A stretch of 64,000 nucleotides of DNA, taken from positions 1,302,001-1,366,000 of the forward strand of contig JBCAMK010000002.1 of NCBI GenBank assembly GCA_038503065.1. Direction: 5' to 3'. Position 1 is the stretch's first letter. Every line of letters begins with the position of its first letter. Below, in pieces: positions 55,999-64,000 of the stretch. The position numbers and the translations under genes are program-made. This DNA comes from Paragyromitra xinjiangensis. Taxonomy: Eukaryota; Ascomycota; Pezizomycetes; Pezizales; Discinaceae. The notes beneath the pieces are model-generated. The model ran no database searches and was not told the origin of the DNA. It was given only the letters and a program-made list of their open reading frames with translations.

Positions 55999-57480
55999 AT
56001 GAGCTCCACAAACCCACAGGACCTTGCCCCTCCTCAAATAGGAGTTACATCATCAATACCTGTATTTAACAGTGATGATGATGAGATGCCATTGAGGGCT
56101 GAATATAACTCCGATGGTAACGAGACGACATACCAGGAAGAAGACTGGGAGGATGGGGATGGGGAGACCGGGGAAGACGGAAACCTTCCGGGCCAGTCGG
56201 CCTTCCGGGCCAGTCGGCCTTCCGGGCCAGTCGGCCTTCCGGGCCAGTCAGCCTTTCAGGCTCCGACAATCAATGAACCTGCGATCGAGACTCCCCAAGA
56301 CGAATCCAACCAGCACCAGAATACCTCCGGGCGGATCCCCGAGAATTCCTCCAATATTCGCACCAGCAAACCCAGCAAACCCAGCAATGGGAGACCTTCT
56401 CAAACTCGTCCAAATCAAACTCAGGGGGGCCCTCGTAATCCTTCTGGTCAACCTGAGAGAGAGAACCTCGGCCGATCCCAGTGGAACCCGCCTAGTCGGT
56501 CATCCGAGGGACGACAATCTGAGGGGCGACTCAATCAACGTGGAGGGAACCTTCACGCTCACTTTTATGACGATGACGATGAAGATGACCCTGCATTCAA
56601 CAACAGCCAACACCATCTTGAAATTACCGAAGGTCGTTTAGTCGGATATATAAGAGTGGGAACCGGCATGAAGTTTGTCTGCCAACTGGGACCCAAAAGG
56701 TGTGGTCAATATAGGCTGTTTTCCTCAGCGGCAAATCCGGAGTGGAAGAAGGACATTGCAGAAGACAAAAAGAAACCTGGGACTGAGAGAGCTTATCTTG
56801 ACGCTGGTGACCAAAGCCTTAGGAGACTTAAAACCCCAGGAAGCCGCAAATACTATCGTGGCATCGCCGGAGTTGCGTATGAAACTGGGGCATCAATGGA
56901 TCCAAATCAAAGGCGTATGCCTAGAACTTTGATCAAAATTTCGTGGACCGACGGACCTGGCACGTGGGAGACGAGAACAGACTTCCGAGCCTTAAGAGGG
57001 AAAAAGGAAGCCGACCAAGAAATCCTTGATGCGGTTGAGCATTACCAGGACTTGTGGGAAAATTTCGGAAGAACAGATCCCCAATGGCAACCAGATCCAA
57101 GGGGGGGTTCTGAGACACCAGGATACAATCCGCGTCAGACAAGGGAGCAGACACCAAGACACGCTTCGCAGGCTCCTCCAACCCGGGCAAGGCAGCGCAC
57201 ACCAGCACATGATCCCTCAGCCTCGAACCCGTTCGCTAGTCAACAGCCATCAAGGCAACAGACGCCACAATTCCAGCGCCAGCAATCTCCGCTGCCGCCA
57301 CAACAACAATATCAGCCACAGCAATACCAGCAACAACAACCCCAACAATTCCAGCAACAATTCCGGCCACAACAATTCCAGCAACAACAATTCCAGAACG
57401 AACAATATCCGGACAGCAACCTGATGAATCACTTTCGTAACGTTCGCCCATACCCAAATGATTTTTCACTGGGCTATTAG
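55999..57480 (+). CDS. Unrecognised 493-aa protein with disordered ends and Gln-rich tail
   Basis: One intact frame with its own TATA box. Residues 1-200 are acidic and then Ser/Pro/Asn-rich, with repeats (LPGQSAF twice) generated by a 17-bp DNA repeat. Residues 200-360 form the only likely folded domain (GRLVGYIRVGTGMKFVCQLG, ISWTDGPGTWETRTDF). The last 120 residues are Gln/Pro-rich (QYQPQQYQQQQPQQFQQQF), a prion-like composition. I do not recognise the central domain. It could be a nucleic-acid-binding or Gag-like protein, but no zinc knuckle or neighbouring polymerase supports that. Confidence 0.6.
   Translation: MSSTNPQDLAPPQIGVTSSIPVFNSDDDEMPLRAEYNSDGNETTYQEEDWEDGDGETGEDGNLPGQSAFRASRPSGPVGLPGQSAFQAPTINEPAIETPQDESNQHQNTSGRIPENSSNIRTSKPSKPSNGRPSQTRPNQTQGGPRNPSGQPERENLGRSQWNPPSRSSEGRQSEGRLNQRGGNLHAHFYDDDDEDDPAFNNSQHHLEITEGRLVGYIRVGTGMKFVCQLGPKRCGQYRLFSSAANPEWKKDIAEDKKKPGTERAYLDAGDQSLRRLKTPGSRKYYRGIAGVAYETGASMDPNQRRMPRTLIKISWTDGPGTWETRTDFRALRGKKEADQEILDAVEHYQDLWENFGRTDPQWQPDPRGGSETPGYNPRQTREQTPRHASQAPPTRARQRTPAHDPSASNPFASQQPSRQQTPQFQRQQSPLPPQQQYQPQQYQQQQPQQFQQQFRPQQFQQQQFQNEQYPDSNLMNHFRNVRPYPNDFSLGY
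56184..56251 (+). repeat. 17-bp tandem repeat, four copies, inside a coding frame
   Basis: CCTTCCGGGCCAGTCGG repeated four times, the last ending CAGTCAG. The period is not a multiple of three, so each copy is read in a different frame. Confidence 0.92.
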
Positions 57481-59025
57481 CAGTAAAAATGGCCGAAAGA
57501 CTTGAGATTGGGAACCATCATCGATCTTTCTGTTTGTGATCGATTTTTGTTGCCGTATGCTGCATGCAGTTACGCTAGTTTGTGACCAGTTATTTTCTTC
57601 GCTTAGTCATTTAGCTTTTAGTTTTCTTATTCGCTTTCCTTATTTTCCTTCCCATGATCAGCGAGGCAGCACACTAATACATACTGGCTTGTACCTGAAT
57701 AACGTATTTGTCTTGTTTACGCTCGTTTTTTCTTCGTTGGCCAAGCAGTTCTGTGGCTGGATTCCATTTGCTTTATAGCCCCGTTTTCTTTTTTGTTTCT
57801 GTTACTCAAATTGTATTATGAGAATTATCGATCAATTATCAATTTACTACTAGTAAGAGTATCTAAATAAGTCTCGTGATAGTGAAACCCACAATAGCTT
57901 CATGAAGCACTGTGTCCCGCTAGTTTTGTTGACCTCGTTCAAAGTTTAAGCATTGAAGAGCCCGATCAGAAGTATGTTAGGAAGACTACAGACTATCCCA
58001 TAGTCTGGTAAAAAATGCTGACCCCCCTGTATGCTGTGGCTCAACACAGAGTTAACTGAAACCTCACCAACAACAGAGGCTCCTTTTGCAGGGGAGTCAG
58101 CTTTACCGGACTATGGGATAGCTGGCGTGTGCCTACGTGGATCAGCCCCAGCCAAGCCCAAGTAGGCCAATTGGAACCTATTAAACTAATAGTGTATACG
58201 ACTTTTTTATAATTTCATTGGTTTCTAGGGACAAGAATATCGCATGCGACAAAAGCTATGGCGCGATATGGTGCATACGACTTTTACCTCCTTGCACCAT
58301 TTAGATAGGGCCCTGCTCATGAACCCTGTTTCTCAATGTTCGGTGCCATACTAGCACATTGCGCCATATCTTGATCAGCTGTTATTTCAACAGCCTATTG
58401 CGTCACTAGCAACAGAACCTGCCCGAATTCACAAAGAAGTGGTGGTGGTGCAGCCAGGTCAGCCGCCTAAGCCTACAATTACGTAGGACGAGCATTTCCT
58501 ATTGGGCACTTGGCGGCCAGAAAATCTTTGCGTGAGCTAACAAAACAAACCAATCACCAGCCCAGGTGGGTAGGATGTTCGGCCTTCTGTTACTACTTAT
58601 TACGTGGTATAGTTGAGTCTAGCCTAGACCTGTGGGCAAAATTGCCGCAGTAGCCTTAAATCTGTGGGGGCTAGAACTACACAGAACTCGCCTACAGAGG
58701 CACCTAACGTTTTAGCCGCCACCGAAATGCGACGACTTTACCAGTGCAAGCGATTTCTACAATACGAATATCATCACAGGAAATCACTCGATGATTTGGA
58801 CTAGGCGGCAATAGTAGTAGTAGTTGTAGTAATTCATTTACGTATCCAACCCTATAGGTTATGACGAACTAGGCGGCAATACAGTTTTTGCTTTAAAGTG
58901 GTAAACCTAGAGGAAGATACATATATATAGTCGGTCACAAAAAAAAACCCAAGATCACACGCGCCATCATCGTCAATTGCAACCGTCGCTTCTCTAACGC
59001 CATGTTAACTACCAGTGAGGGCAAG
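57481..59025. other. Gap holding one MITE
   Basis: There is no gene. It contains the inverted-repeat element at 57996-58118, a segment resembling 43190-43262 near 58205-58262, and one CCGAATTCACAAAGAAGTGG motif at about 58425. Confidence 0.55.
57996..58118. mobile_element. Tc1-type MITE with TA duplication (123 bp)
   Basis: The arms are inverted copies of TCCCATAGTCYGGTAAA continuing through GCTGACYCCCCTG. They are flanked by TA at 57994-57995 and 58119-58120. There is no coding capacity. Confidence 0.75.
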
Positions 59026-59382
59026 CTAAGCTCGGGGTGGGGGGAATACCAATTCCAATATGTCTTTCTCTTCTTGGGAAAGGTCTCTTCCGGGGTCTAG
59101 GTCGGAGGTATCGTATTCCACAAGGCCACTGAGCTGGGTATCAAGGTGTACCTTCAGGCGACGTTTTAGTTTCTCGGCATCGGGTTTTCCATGCTCGTTG
59201 TCAAGATCAAATGTTCGACGAAGTTCCCTAGCTTTTGCCCGCACGCCGTCATGGCCTCGGTTTGGTAAGCTTGGGGCCTTGACGGCCAATAGTTTTGCTA
59301 TACCCTCGTGGGTTATGCCGTGGCTTAGGTAGAAGTATAGGTATGCCACTTCAAGAGGTCTCCAATATTTTCGGTTTGACAT
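59026..59382 (-). CDS. Small SANT/Myb-like protein (118 aa)
   Basis: The first ATG of the open frame gives MSNRKYWRPLEVAYLYFYLS. A helical block follows (HEGIAKLLAVKAPSLPNRGH, then DGVRAKARELRR) that resembles a SANT/Myb-like helix-turn-helix, with the Trp near the N-terminus. The C-terminus is acidic. The open frame extends 75 codons upstream without an ATG, so an earlier exon is possible. A comparable small protein is encoded at 62511. DNA binding is inferred from the pattern alone. Confidence 0.5.
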   Translation of the reverse strand: MSNRKYWRPLEVAYLYFYLSHGITHEGIAKLLAVKAPSLPNRGHDGVRAKARELRRTFDLDNEHGKPDAEKLKRRLKVHLDTQLSGLVEYDTSDLDPGRDLSQEEKDILELVFPPPRA

Positions 59383-59815
59383 GGTGATAGAGCTAGAGCG
59401 TGGACTTGGATCATACCTGAGAGCTGGTAGACCTAGGCCTAGTTTTATACCATCTCTCATCGCTGCTAGTACTAATCGCTGCCAGGGTGTCCACAGCTGT
59501 GCCCGGTTTTCACACCTCTTGATGTAATCTGCTATATGAGCTGCAAGAGTGATGAAGGGATTGTGACTGGCTAAACCTTTATCGTTTAATACACGAAACA
59601 CTGGCACACTGGAGATAGGCTCATTCCCATCCCCTATTGCCTATGGCCGCTGCAGCAGCAAGCTGCGCAGTAGAGGCGGGCACGAGGCTGCACTGGAGGG
59701 TGTGATAGACAGATTGTAAAACCCGCAAAATGCTCTGAAGGCTGAGAGAAGGTACCCCATTTTTATTTAAATTACATTCTGGAGGTCTTGTAATACACAA
59801 AGCCTTAATCACATT

Positions 59816-60214
59816 CTACTTTCCATCCCCATCCCCATCACATAATTCCATCGTGCCTTTTTCAAGGCAGCTAATCCTATTCGATAAGACCTCGTTACGA
59901 CGGCATTCGGATCGATAACGGTTGTTGGCTTCGTAGAGTTGAGTTTGCAGAGAATTGCACTTTGCTTCGGTGACCCGAACGAGATCATTGGCTTCGTCGA
60001 GCTGGATTTGCAGGGAATGGCATCTCGCTTCAGCAGCCCGAGTAGATTTGAAGACATTGTATAATCGCTGATAACTTTGGTTGCTTTCCTCGAGTTGAAG
60101 TTCAAGAGCTTCTTTCTGAGCTGTTTCGAAATCAATAACATAAATATACGCAAGCCTTGGGGATAGCGAACCTTTCAAAGTTTGACTAAGAAGCTCTATA
60201 GTTTCTGTAGACAT
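59816..60214 (-). CDS. Small coiled-coil protein (132 aa)
   Basis: One frame gives 132 aa. Residues 30-115 form a continuous coiled coil with two related blocks (ARCHSLQIQLDEANDLVRV and AKCNSLQTQLYEANNRYRSE), so it contains an internal duplication of about 20 residues. The C-terminus is short and acidic with GDGDGDGK. It belongs to the same class of small helical proteins as those at 53031 and 60778. The function is unknown. Confidence 0.55.
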   Translation of the reverse strand: MSTETIELLSQTLKGSLSPRLAYIYVIDFETAQKEALELQLEESNQSYQRLYNVFKSTRAAEARCHSLQIQLDEANDLVRVTEAKCNSLQTQLYEANNRYRSECRRNEVLSNRISCLEKGTMELCDGDGDGK

Positions 60215-60777
60215 TGAGATGGGATTTGTTGTTACAACTCGCTAATTTTGGGTAATGTTTTCGGGAATGTTGAGTTTCCACCTGTTATGGGCCTTTCGGT
60301 GGGTTATGTATAGGGTACATGAGGTTGCGCATGCCAAAGCTTACCGAATTCACAAAGAGGTGGGGTGTCTATTTTCAGGACTTGGGCTTTGTGCGACGCG
60401 CGTGTATTCACAAAGGGTCGTTTCCGCCAAGGTTATAAATCTGTGGTGTGGGGTATTACTTTCCCTTAATTAATATGTCAGGCCATGATGGCCGGGTTCT
60501 GCAGCGGGAAACGCCTTAAAACAGATTAGATGTCAGAACTTCTAACAGAAATAGAGATCGTCGAACAACTCGAACCAATGGTGAACCTGTTCATCGATGG
60601 TAACCAAGTTTCCTATTCACAAAGAAGTATGTAGAATAGTTGCTTGGGTCGCTACAGGCGCCTTCGTTGAGTATCGCAACAGCAAGCGATCGGGTGAATG
60701 CATTATAAAAAGACCCGTGGAAGCTCCCTACTCTAGATCATCAGCTCAACTCAGCCTTAATTAACTATACACGCAAT
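60215..60777. other. Promoter region with ATTCACAAAG repeats
   Basis: The intergenic DNA contains ATTCACAAAG at about 60347, 60402 and 60614, and the TATA box at 60704-60710. No gene is present. Confidence 0.55.
60704..60710 (+). promoter_or_regulatory. TATA box of the 60778 gene
   Basis: TATAAAA 68 bp before the start codon. Confidence 0.6.
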
Positions 60778-61270
60778 ATGGAAGGGTTTTCCTCCAATGA
60801 AGAAGAGTTTCAAAGACTCATGAATGAGCTTCTCGCACCAATCGATCTTCAGAGTTTTCCTCTCAACGCCTCTGAATACTCTGAATTCATTTTTGGTTCT
60901 AGCCTGAACGTCGGCGCCGATCTAATCTCGGAAGAAACCCAGGAAAAAATTGAACCTACAGCCCAGCAATCGAGCAACGAGCAAGATAATCCAAGGATCA
61001 TCCAGCTTGAGGCAAGGTGTGTTCTCCCTAGTTGCTACTATAAGACTTCTATATCACTAATAGCTCTGACAGGGTAAAAGATTTGGAAGGGCAAGTAATG
61101 TAATCAACGGTCGAGATGAGACCCAGACCTTTTCCCCTTCGACTTTTTTTTCGCATTGGGCTAACACAATCATCCAAAGCGTTTTGGACAAGTACATAGC
61201 AGAGTTGATACCCTGGACGGTAGAAATGAGTGAAAGAATTAAAAAATTGGGCGAAATAATATCGGGATAA
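60778..61270 (+). CDS. Small acidic/helical protein, two exons, 3' structure uncertain
   Basis: Exon 1 runs from MEGFSSNEEEFQRLMNELLA to a GTGTGT donor near 61018 (RIIQLEAR). After the acceptor CTGACAG at 61073 one frame gives VKDLEGQVM and stops, extending the helix for a total near 90 aa. A second frame gives coding-like sequence to 61270 (FFSHWANTIIQSVLDKYIAE), so either another splice choice or a small indel is involved. The protein is acidic at the start, then Ser/Gln-rich, then helical. No family is recognised. Confidence 0.45.
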
Positions 61271-61580
61271 TTTGAGCCCCGAAGGTGGGAAGGAATATCT
61301 GTGGCCGGTACATGGACTCGTCTAAATTTGTGGGGATTTCTTACTTTGTGTTTTTCTTTCATTGGTTTATTTAACCCAGAATATATCTACCTATTGCATA
61401 ATATTTTAAGAAAAGTGGCTGTCGAAATTATGTTCAGCAATTTCCGAATCTAGCAACTCTGTGGTTGGCCAGCGCTGTTGCACAGTGTAGTGGTGGTCGT
61501 TTAGCGAGGCGATAGCGGCAATGCCGCGGCCCACCAATCACTTACTACATCCCGCGTCCCACACAACTTTAGACAGGAAA
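61271..61580. other. Gap, nothing recognised
   Basis: Three-prime flanks of two convergent small genes. Confidence 0.5.
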
Positions 61581-61910
61581 CTACTTGAGGGAGGGTGTCA
61601 AATTCGGAGCTAGCCAGTCCATAGAAGGTGGTGTAGAGCCTTTTTCTGACTTCACCACTGTCGCGGTGTGATATCGCCTGCTTACCACCCTTTCGAGTTT
61701 AGATAGCATGTCTGAAAGCGAAGGAAGGGATGATACACTATCAAGGTGTAGAGTGGTGAATTCGTCTAGGCCGGAATCTAGAGCATTGAGATCGTCCCCA
61801 AAGCCAAGATGCATGCTGAAGAGGTCAAAGCTTGATTGAAGTGTGGTTGATGTAGGCAATTTTATGTTTTTTGCGTTTGGGTGACACGACTCTAACGCTT
61901 CTCGCGCCAT
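61581..61910 (-). CDS. Possible small protein, partly coding-like
   Basis: From the ATG at 61910 the frame reads MAREALESCHPNAKNIKLPT and continues with a coding-like segment rich in Ser/Leu/Asp (LNALDSGLDEFTTLHLDSVS). The end beyond SKLERV is less convincing, and a GTGGTAAG donor there suggests an unplaced intron. The frame stays open upstream to 62210 but that part looks random. The function is unknown. Confidence 0.3.
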   Translation of the reverse strand: MAREALESCHPNAKNIKLPTSTTLQSSFDLFSMHLGFGDDLNALDSGLDEFTTLHLDSVSSLPSLSDMLSKLERVVSRRYHTATVVKSEKGSTPPSMDWLAPNLTPSLK

Positions 61911-62453
61911 TGGGCGCCTGGAATGCAAAAGAGGCCACAGAGCCGATATCTGGCGCGAAATCCATTTCCGGTTTGACGCGCCCGGTTGGCAGGTATGAAT
62001 GAAGGGAGATACTGAGTAGCAGCCTTTCCCGAGTGACTCCGGTCTAAATTTAAATAGAACCAACCCTAGAGAATTTTTTCTACGTGAAAGCACTGGAGAG
62101 CTGCTTCTCCAAACTGGAGATGCGGGTGATACGGCTCGTGTGAGGCACAGACGACAGATGGCTGGGTGGCTAGAGTTACCATATTTGGTTGGAGCACAAC
62201 AACTTCCCATTACCTAGCGCTATAGCACGTATGCGACATGGTAAGCGCGTTTGTCCGCGGAATATCACTACGGCCAATCCCTGGTTTCTTCATAGAAGAG
62301 GGTGTCCACCTAGGTTAGGGGAGATACGCATGCCCGCTTATAGCCAATCAGTGCTCTCATGATCAGGATACGGAGGTCTATCAATTATTGAAAAAAGTGT
62401 CCAACTCGTATACGTAAAGGTGCAGGTGTGGGTGTGGTGTGAAATTTTTTTTC

Positions 62454-62461
62454 TATATAAC
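62454..62461 (+). promoter_or_regulatory. TATA box of the 62511 gene
   Basis: TATATAAC 57 bp before the start codon. Confidence 0.5.
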
Positions 62462-62510
62462 AAGTTTAATTTCCCCCATCCAAGCTGTAAACCAAAGTAA
62501 ACTTCACGCA

Positions 62511-63045
62511 ATGGCCGGTAGAACACCATACAGTCCACAGGATATCCTTTGTCTCATACGTCTATACAGGAAACACGGCAAAAAGCAATGTGATAAAATC
62601 CAAAAGCATTACAACATGCGTTCCAGGACCTTAAGGACACAGGACGGTCTGCGAACAAAATTCTACGCAATCCGAAACAGGGTAATACACCATCTATAAT
62701 TCCATAGCCTTCAACTAACTCCGAAAGCCATTCCCTACCCTTGAATCTAATGATCAAGAATCTAATGATCAAGATCAAGAGGATAATCACCCCGAAGATC
62801 GTGGGGGTGGACCTTCCTCGTATATTGCTCATGATCAAAACAAGGTAACAAACCAATATCCGTAATGCTATCACAAGCTTCAACTGACTATGATAGATAA
62901 TCTCTATACTTGAACTAGATGAGCAAGAGCAGAAGCAGTGGGAAGAAAGAGAGTACTCGCGCTTGGTGGCTTCGGTTGCTACAGGGATGGTGGGGGTGGA
63001 ATATTATCAAATTGGAACACGGTGGCCGTCGGAGTCTCTTTTGTA
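62511..63045 (+). CDS. Small SANT/Myb-like DNA-binding-type protein, several exons
   Basis: Exon 1 encodes MAGRTPYSPQDILCLIRLYR followed by KHGKKQCDKIQKHYN, a pattern like the helices of a SANT/Myb or HTH domain with basic residues. A donor-like GTAATA lies near 62682. Later coding-like pieces at about 62740-62845 (acidic) and 62918-63045 (DEQEQKQWEEREYSRLVASV) would complete a protein of roughly 140 aa, but the middle junctions are not proven. Divergence from the 59026 protein is large and homology is not claimed. A role in transcription is inference. Confidence 0.45.
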
Positions 63046-63315
63046 TTAGTGAGACAGTGTAATTTGTGTTTTAGTTTAGGATTTGATTACCTCGAGAATG
63101 TATGGCTTGATAACTAATTGCCGAACCAGCGGATAATCGTGTATCTGTTATCAATGGAGGTGAAGAAAGCGCTTTTAACTCTGTGTCGAGCCCTTTCTTT
63201 GTATATTTTGCTGGCACTGGGTTTGCCTTGGAATTGGCGGATGAGACACCCAGTTTTTCGAAATGGCATGGAAACTTGTTCTCAGGCAGCGGATAAGCCT
63301 TATTCTATAGTATCC

Positions 63316-63591
63316 TTATGTCAGCATCGAGGTTACTGATCGGGGTAGATGGTGGTTGCAGACAATCTCTGCCATAGTAGGTGGCCACGACTCATCGTTG
63401 GTTGACTTAAAGGTATAGAAACGGTTGTCTTTCTCAACGACCAAGAAAACTTTAGCTTCACAAAGCTTGCTAAGCTCGAAAGTTTTTTTGAAAAGCCCAA
63501 CCCTCCGTTTTCTGAATCTATTTTTTGCGCACCGTTGGCTGTGCTTACTGTTACCCATCGGTAAGCCTGAGAGTTTATTGTTGTTGGCCAT
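63316..63591 (-). CDS. Small MADS-box-like protein (91 aa)
   Basis: A single frame gives 91 aa with MANNNKLSGLPMGNSKHSQR at the start. The core CAKNRFRKRRVGLFKKTFEL, followed by SKLCEAKVFLVVEKDNRFYTF, matches the MADS pattern: basic N-terminal helix with KRR.GLFKK, then ELS.LC.A.V, then a beta-hairpin. The protein ends soon after the MADS region, without SAM or K extensions. Fungi usually carry one SRF-type and one MEF2-type gene, both longer. This short divergent copy in an accessory block is unlikely to be either. DNA binding is plausible because the basic residues are kept. Confidence 0.68.
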   Translation of the reverse strand: MANNNKLSGLPMGNSKHSQRCAKNRFRKRRVGLFKKTFELSKLCEAKVFLVVEKDNRFYTFKSTNDESWPPTMAEIVCNHHLPRSVTSMLT

Positions 63592-64000
63592 GATCTATGG
63601 AGATTTGTTGGCCATCGGTCGGTGGTGGTGTTGTTGGTCTTTATAGAGAAGCAGCTGTCGTTAATTTTATCAAATCTTTATTTAGCTTGAAATTGCCGAA
63701 AAGTTCGTTTCGGCTTAAGTATAAGAAAAGACTGCCTAAGCGCCGTGAATGTAAACAAAATGATACACTGCGCTGGCGCGCGGCTGGCATGAATGGGTGC
63801 TATATAAACCTCTAAGTTTCTCCCGATGGGTCTAAAAACAAGAGAAATCCCAAAAATGGAAAGAGTTCAATCGCAAGCCGAAAATCATATACACTCCGCT
63901 AAGGTATCGTCCTTTAAGGGGTCGGCAGTAGTTCGATTGGATTCTATTCAGCTCACCTGTGATTACTCACGTGATTTGGATAAGAAAAATGTTGAGAGAC
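63592..64000. other. Right end of the window, no gene
   Basis: Promoter side of the MADS-like gene, then no supported feature up to the window edge. No terminal repeat of a large element is visible. Confidence 0.5.

Noticed and set aside
61911..62210. Upstream extension of the 61581 frame
   Set aside because: Composition is non-coding-like; an internal ATG at 61910 gives the only plausible protein segment.

Overview
The window looks like nuclear DNA of a filamentous ascomycete (Pezizomycotina). Genes are split by short introns of about 40-70 nt with GT...AG ends and CTAAC-type branch sites. A HET-domain relic, a DUF3435 tyrosine recombinase and transition-biased repeat decay fit that group. 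The class cannot be fixed from sequence alone.

Left half (1-29.8 kb) is mostly ordinary single-copy chromosome: a Rap1-type telomere protein, a Swf1-type DHHC palmitoyltransferase, a decayed HET-domain gene, a 2-oxoglutarate/Fe(II) dioxygenase whose frame needs a 12-nt microexon, two unrecognised proteins, a drug/metabolite-type (TPT-like) transporter, a Cys-rich protein and a POT/PTR2 peptide transporter. Small MITEs lie at 13.76-13.93 and 14.04-14.22 kb.

Right half (31 kb to the end) has a different character. It opens with a DUF3435 tyrosine recombinase, the family that includes Starship captains, reading inward from the last conserved gene and preceded by short iterated repeats. Behind it come a C48 (Ulp1-like) protease, an F-box-like protein, tandem-repeat DNA, a micro-exon gene, a patatin-like phospholipase with a RING-like finger, a pseudokinase, a Q-rich protein, and small coiled-coil, SANT-like and MADS-box-like proteins with clear TATA boxes. 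I read this as the left part of a Starship-like element with its cargo; the right edge is not in view.

Three items stand out. (1) The gene at 40179-42929 has 16 introns; 15 of them are phase 1 and nearly all end in CTAAC + AG, and six exon-intron pairs are copies of one 116-bp unit (78-nt exon plus 38-nt intron). The whole chain reads in frame for about 686 aa. (2) A 2.1-2.3 kb element with terminal inverted repeats and an ATTC-rich tandem array is present twice. (3) One copy sits inside an intron of the patatin gene, between the branch-site-like CTAAC and the acceptor, so the gene now spans 47.3-52.8 kb. All exon models come from reading frames and splice signals, not from transcripts.
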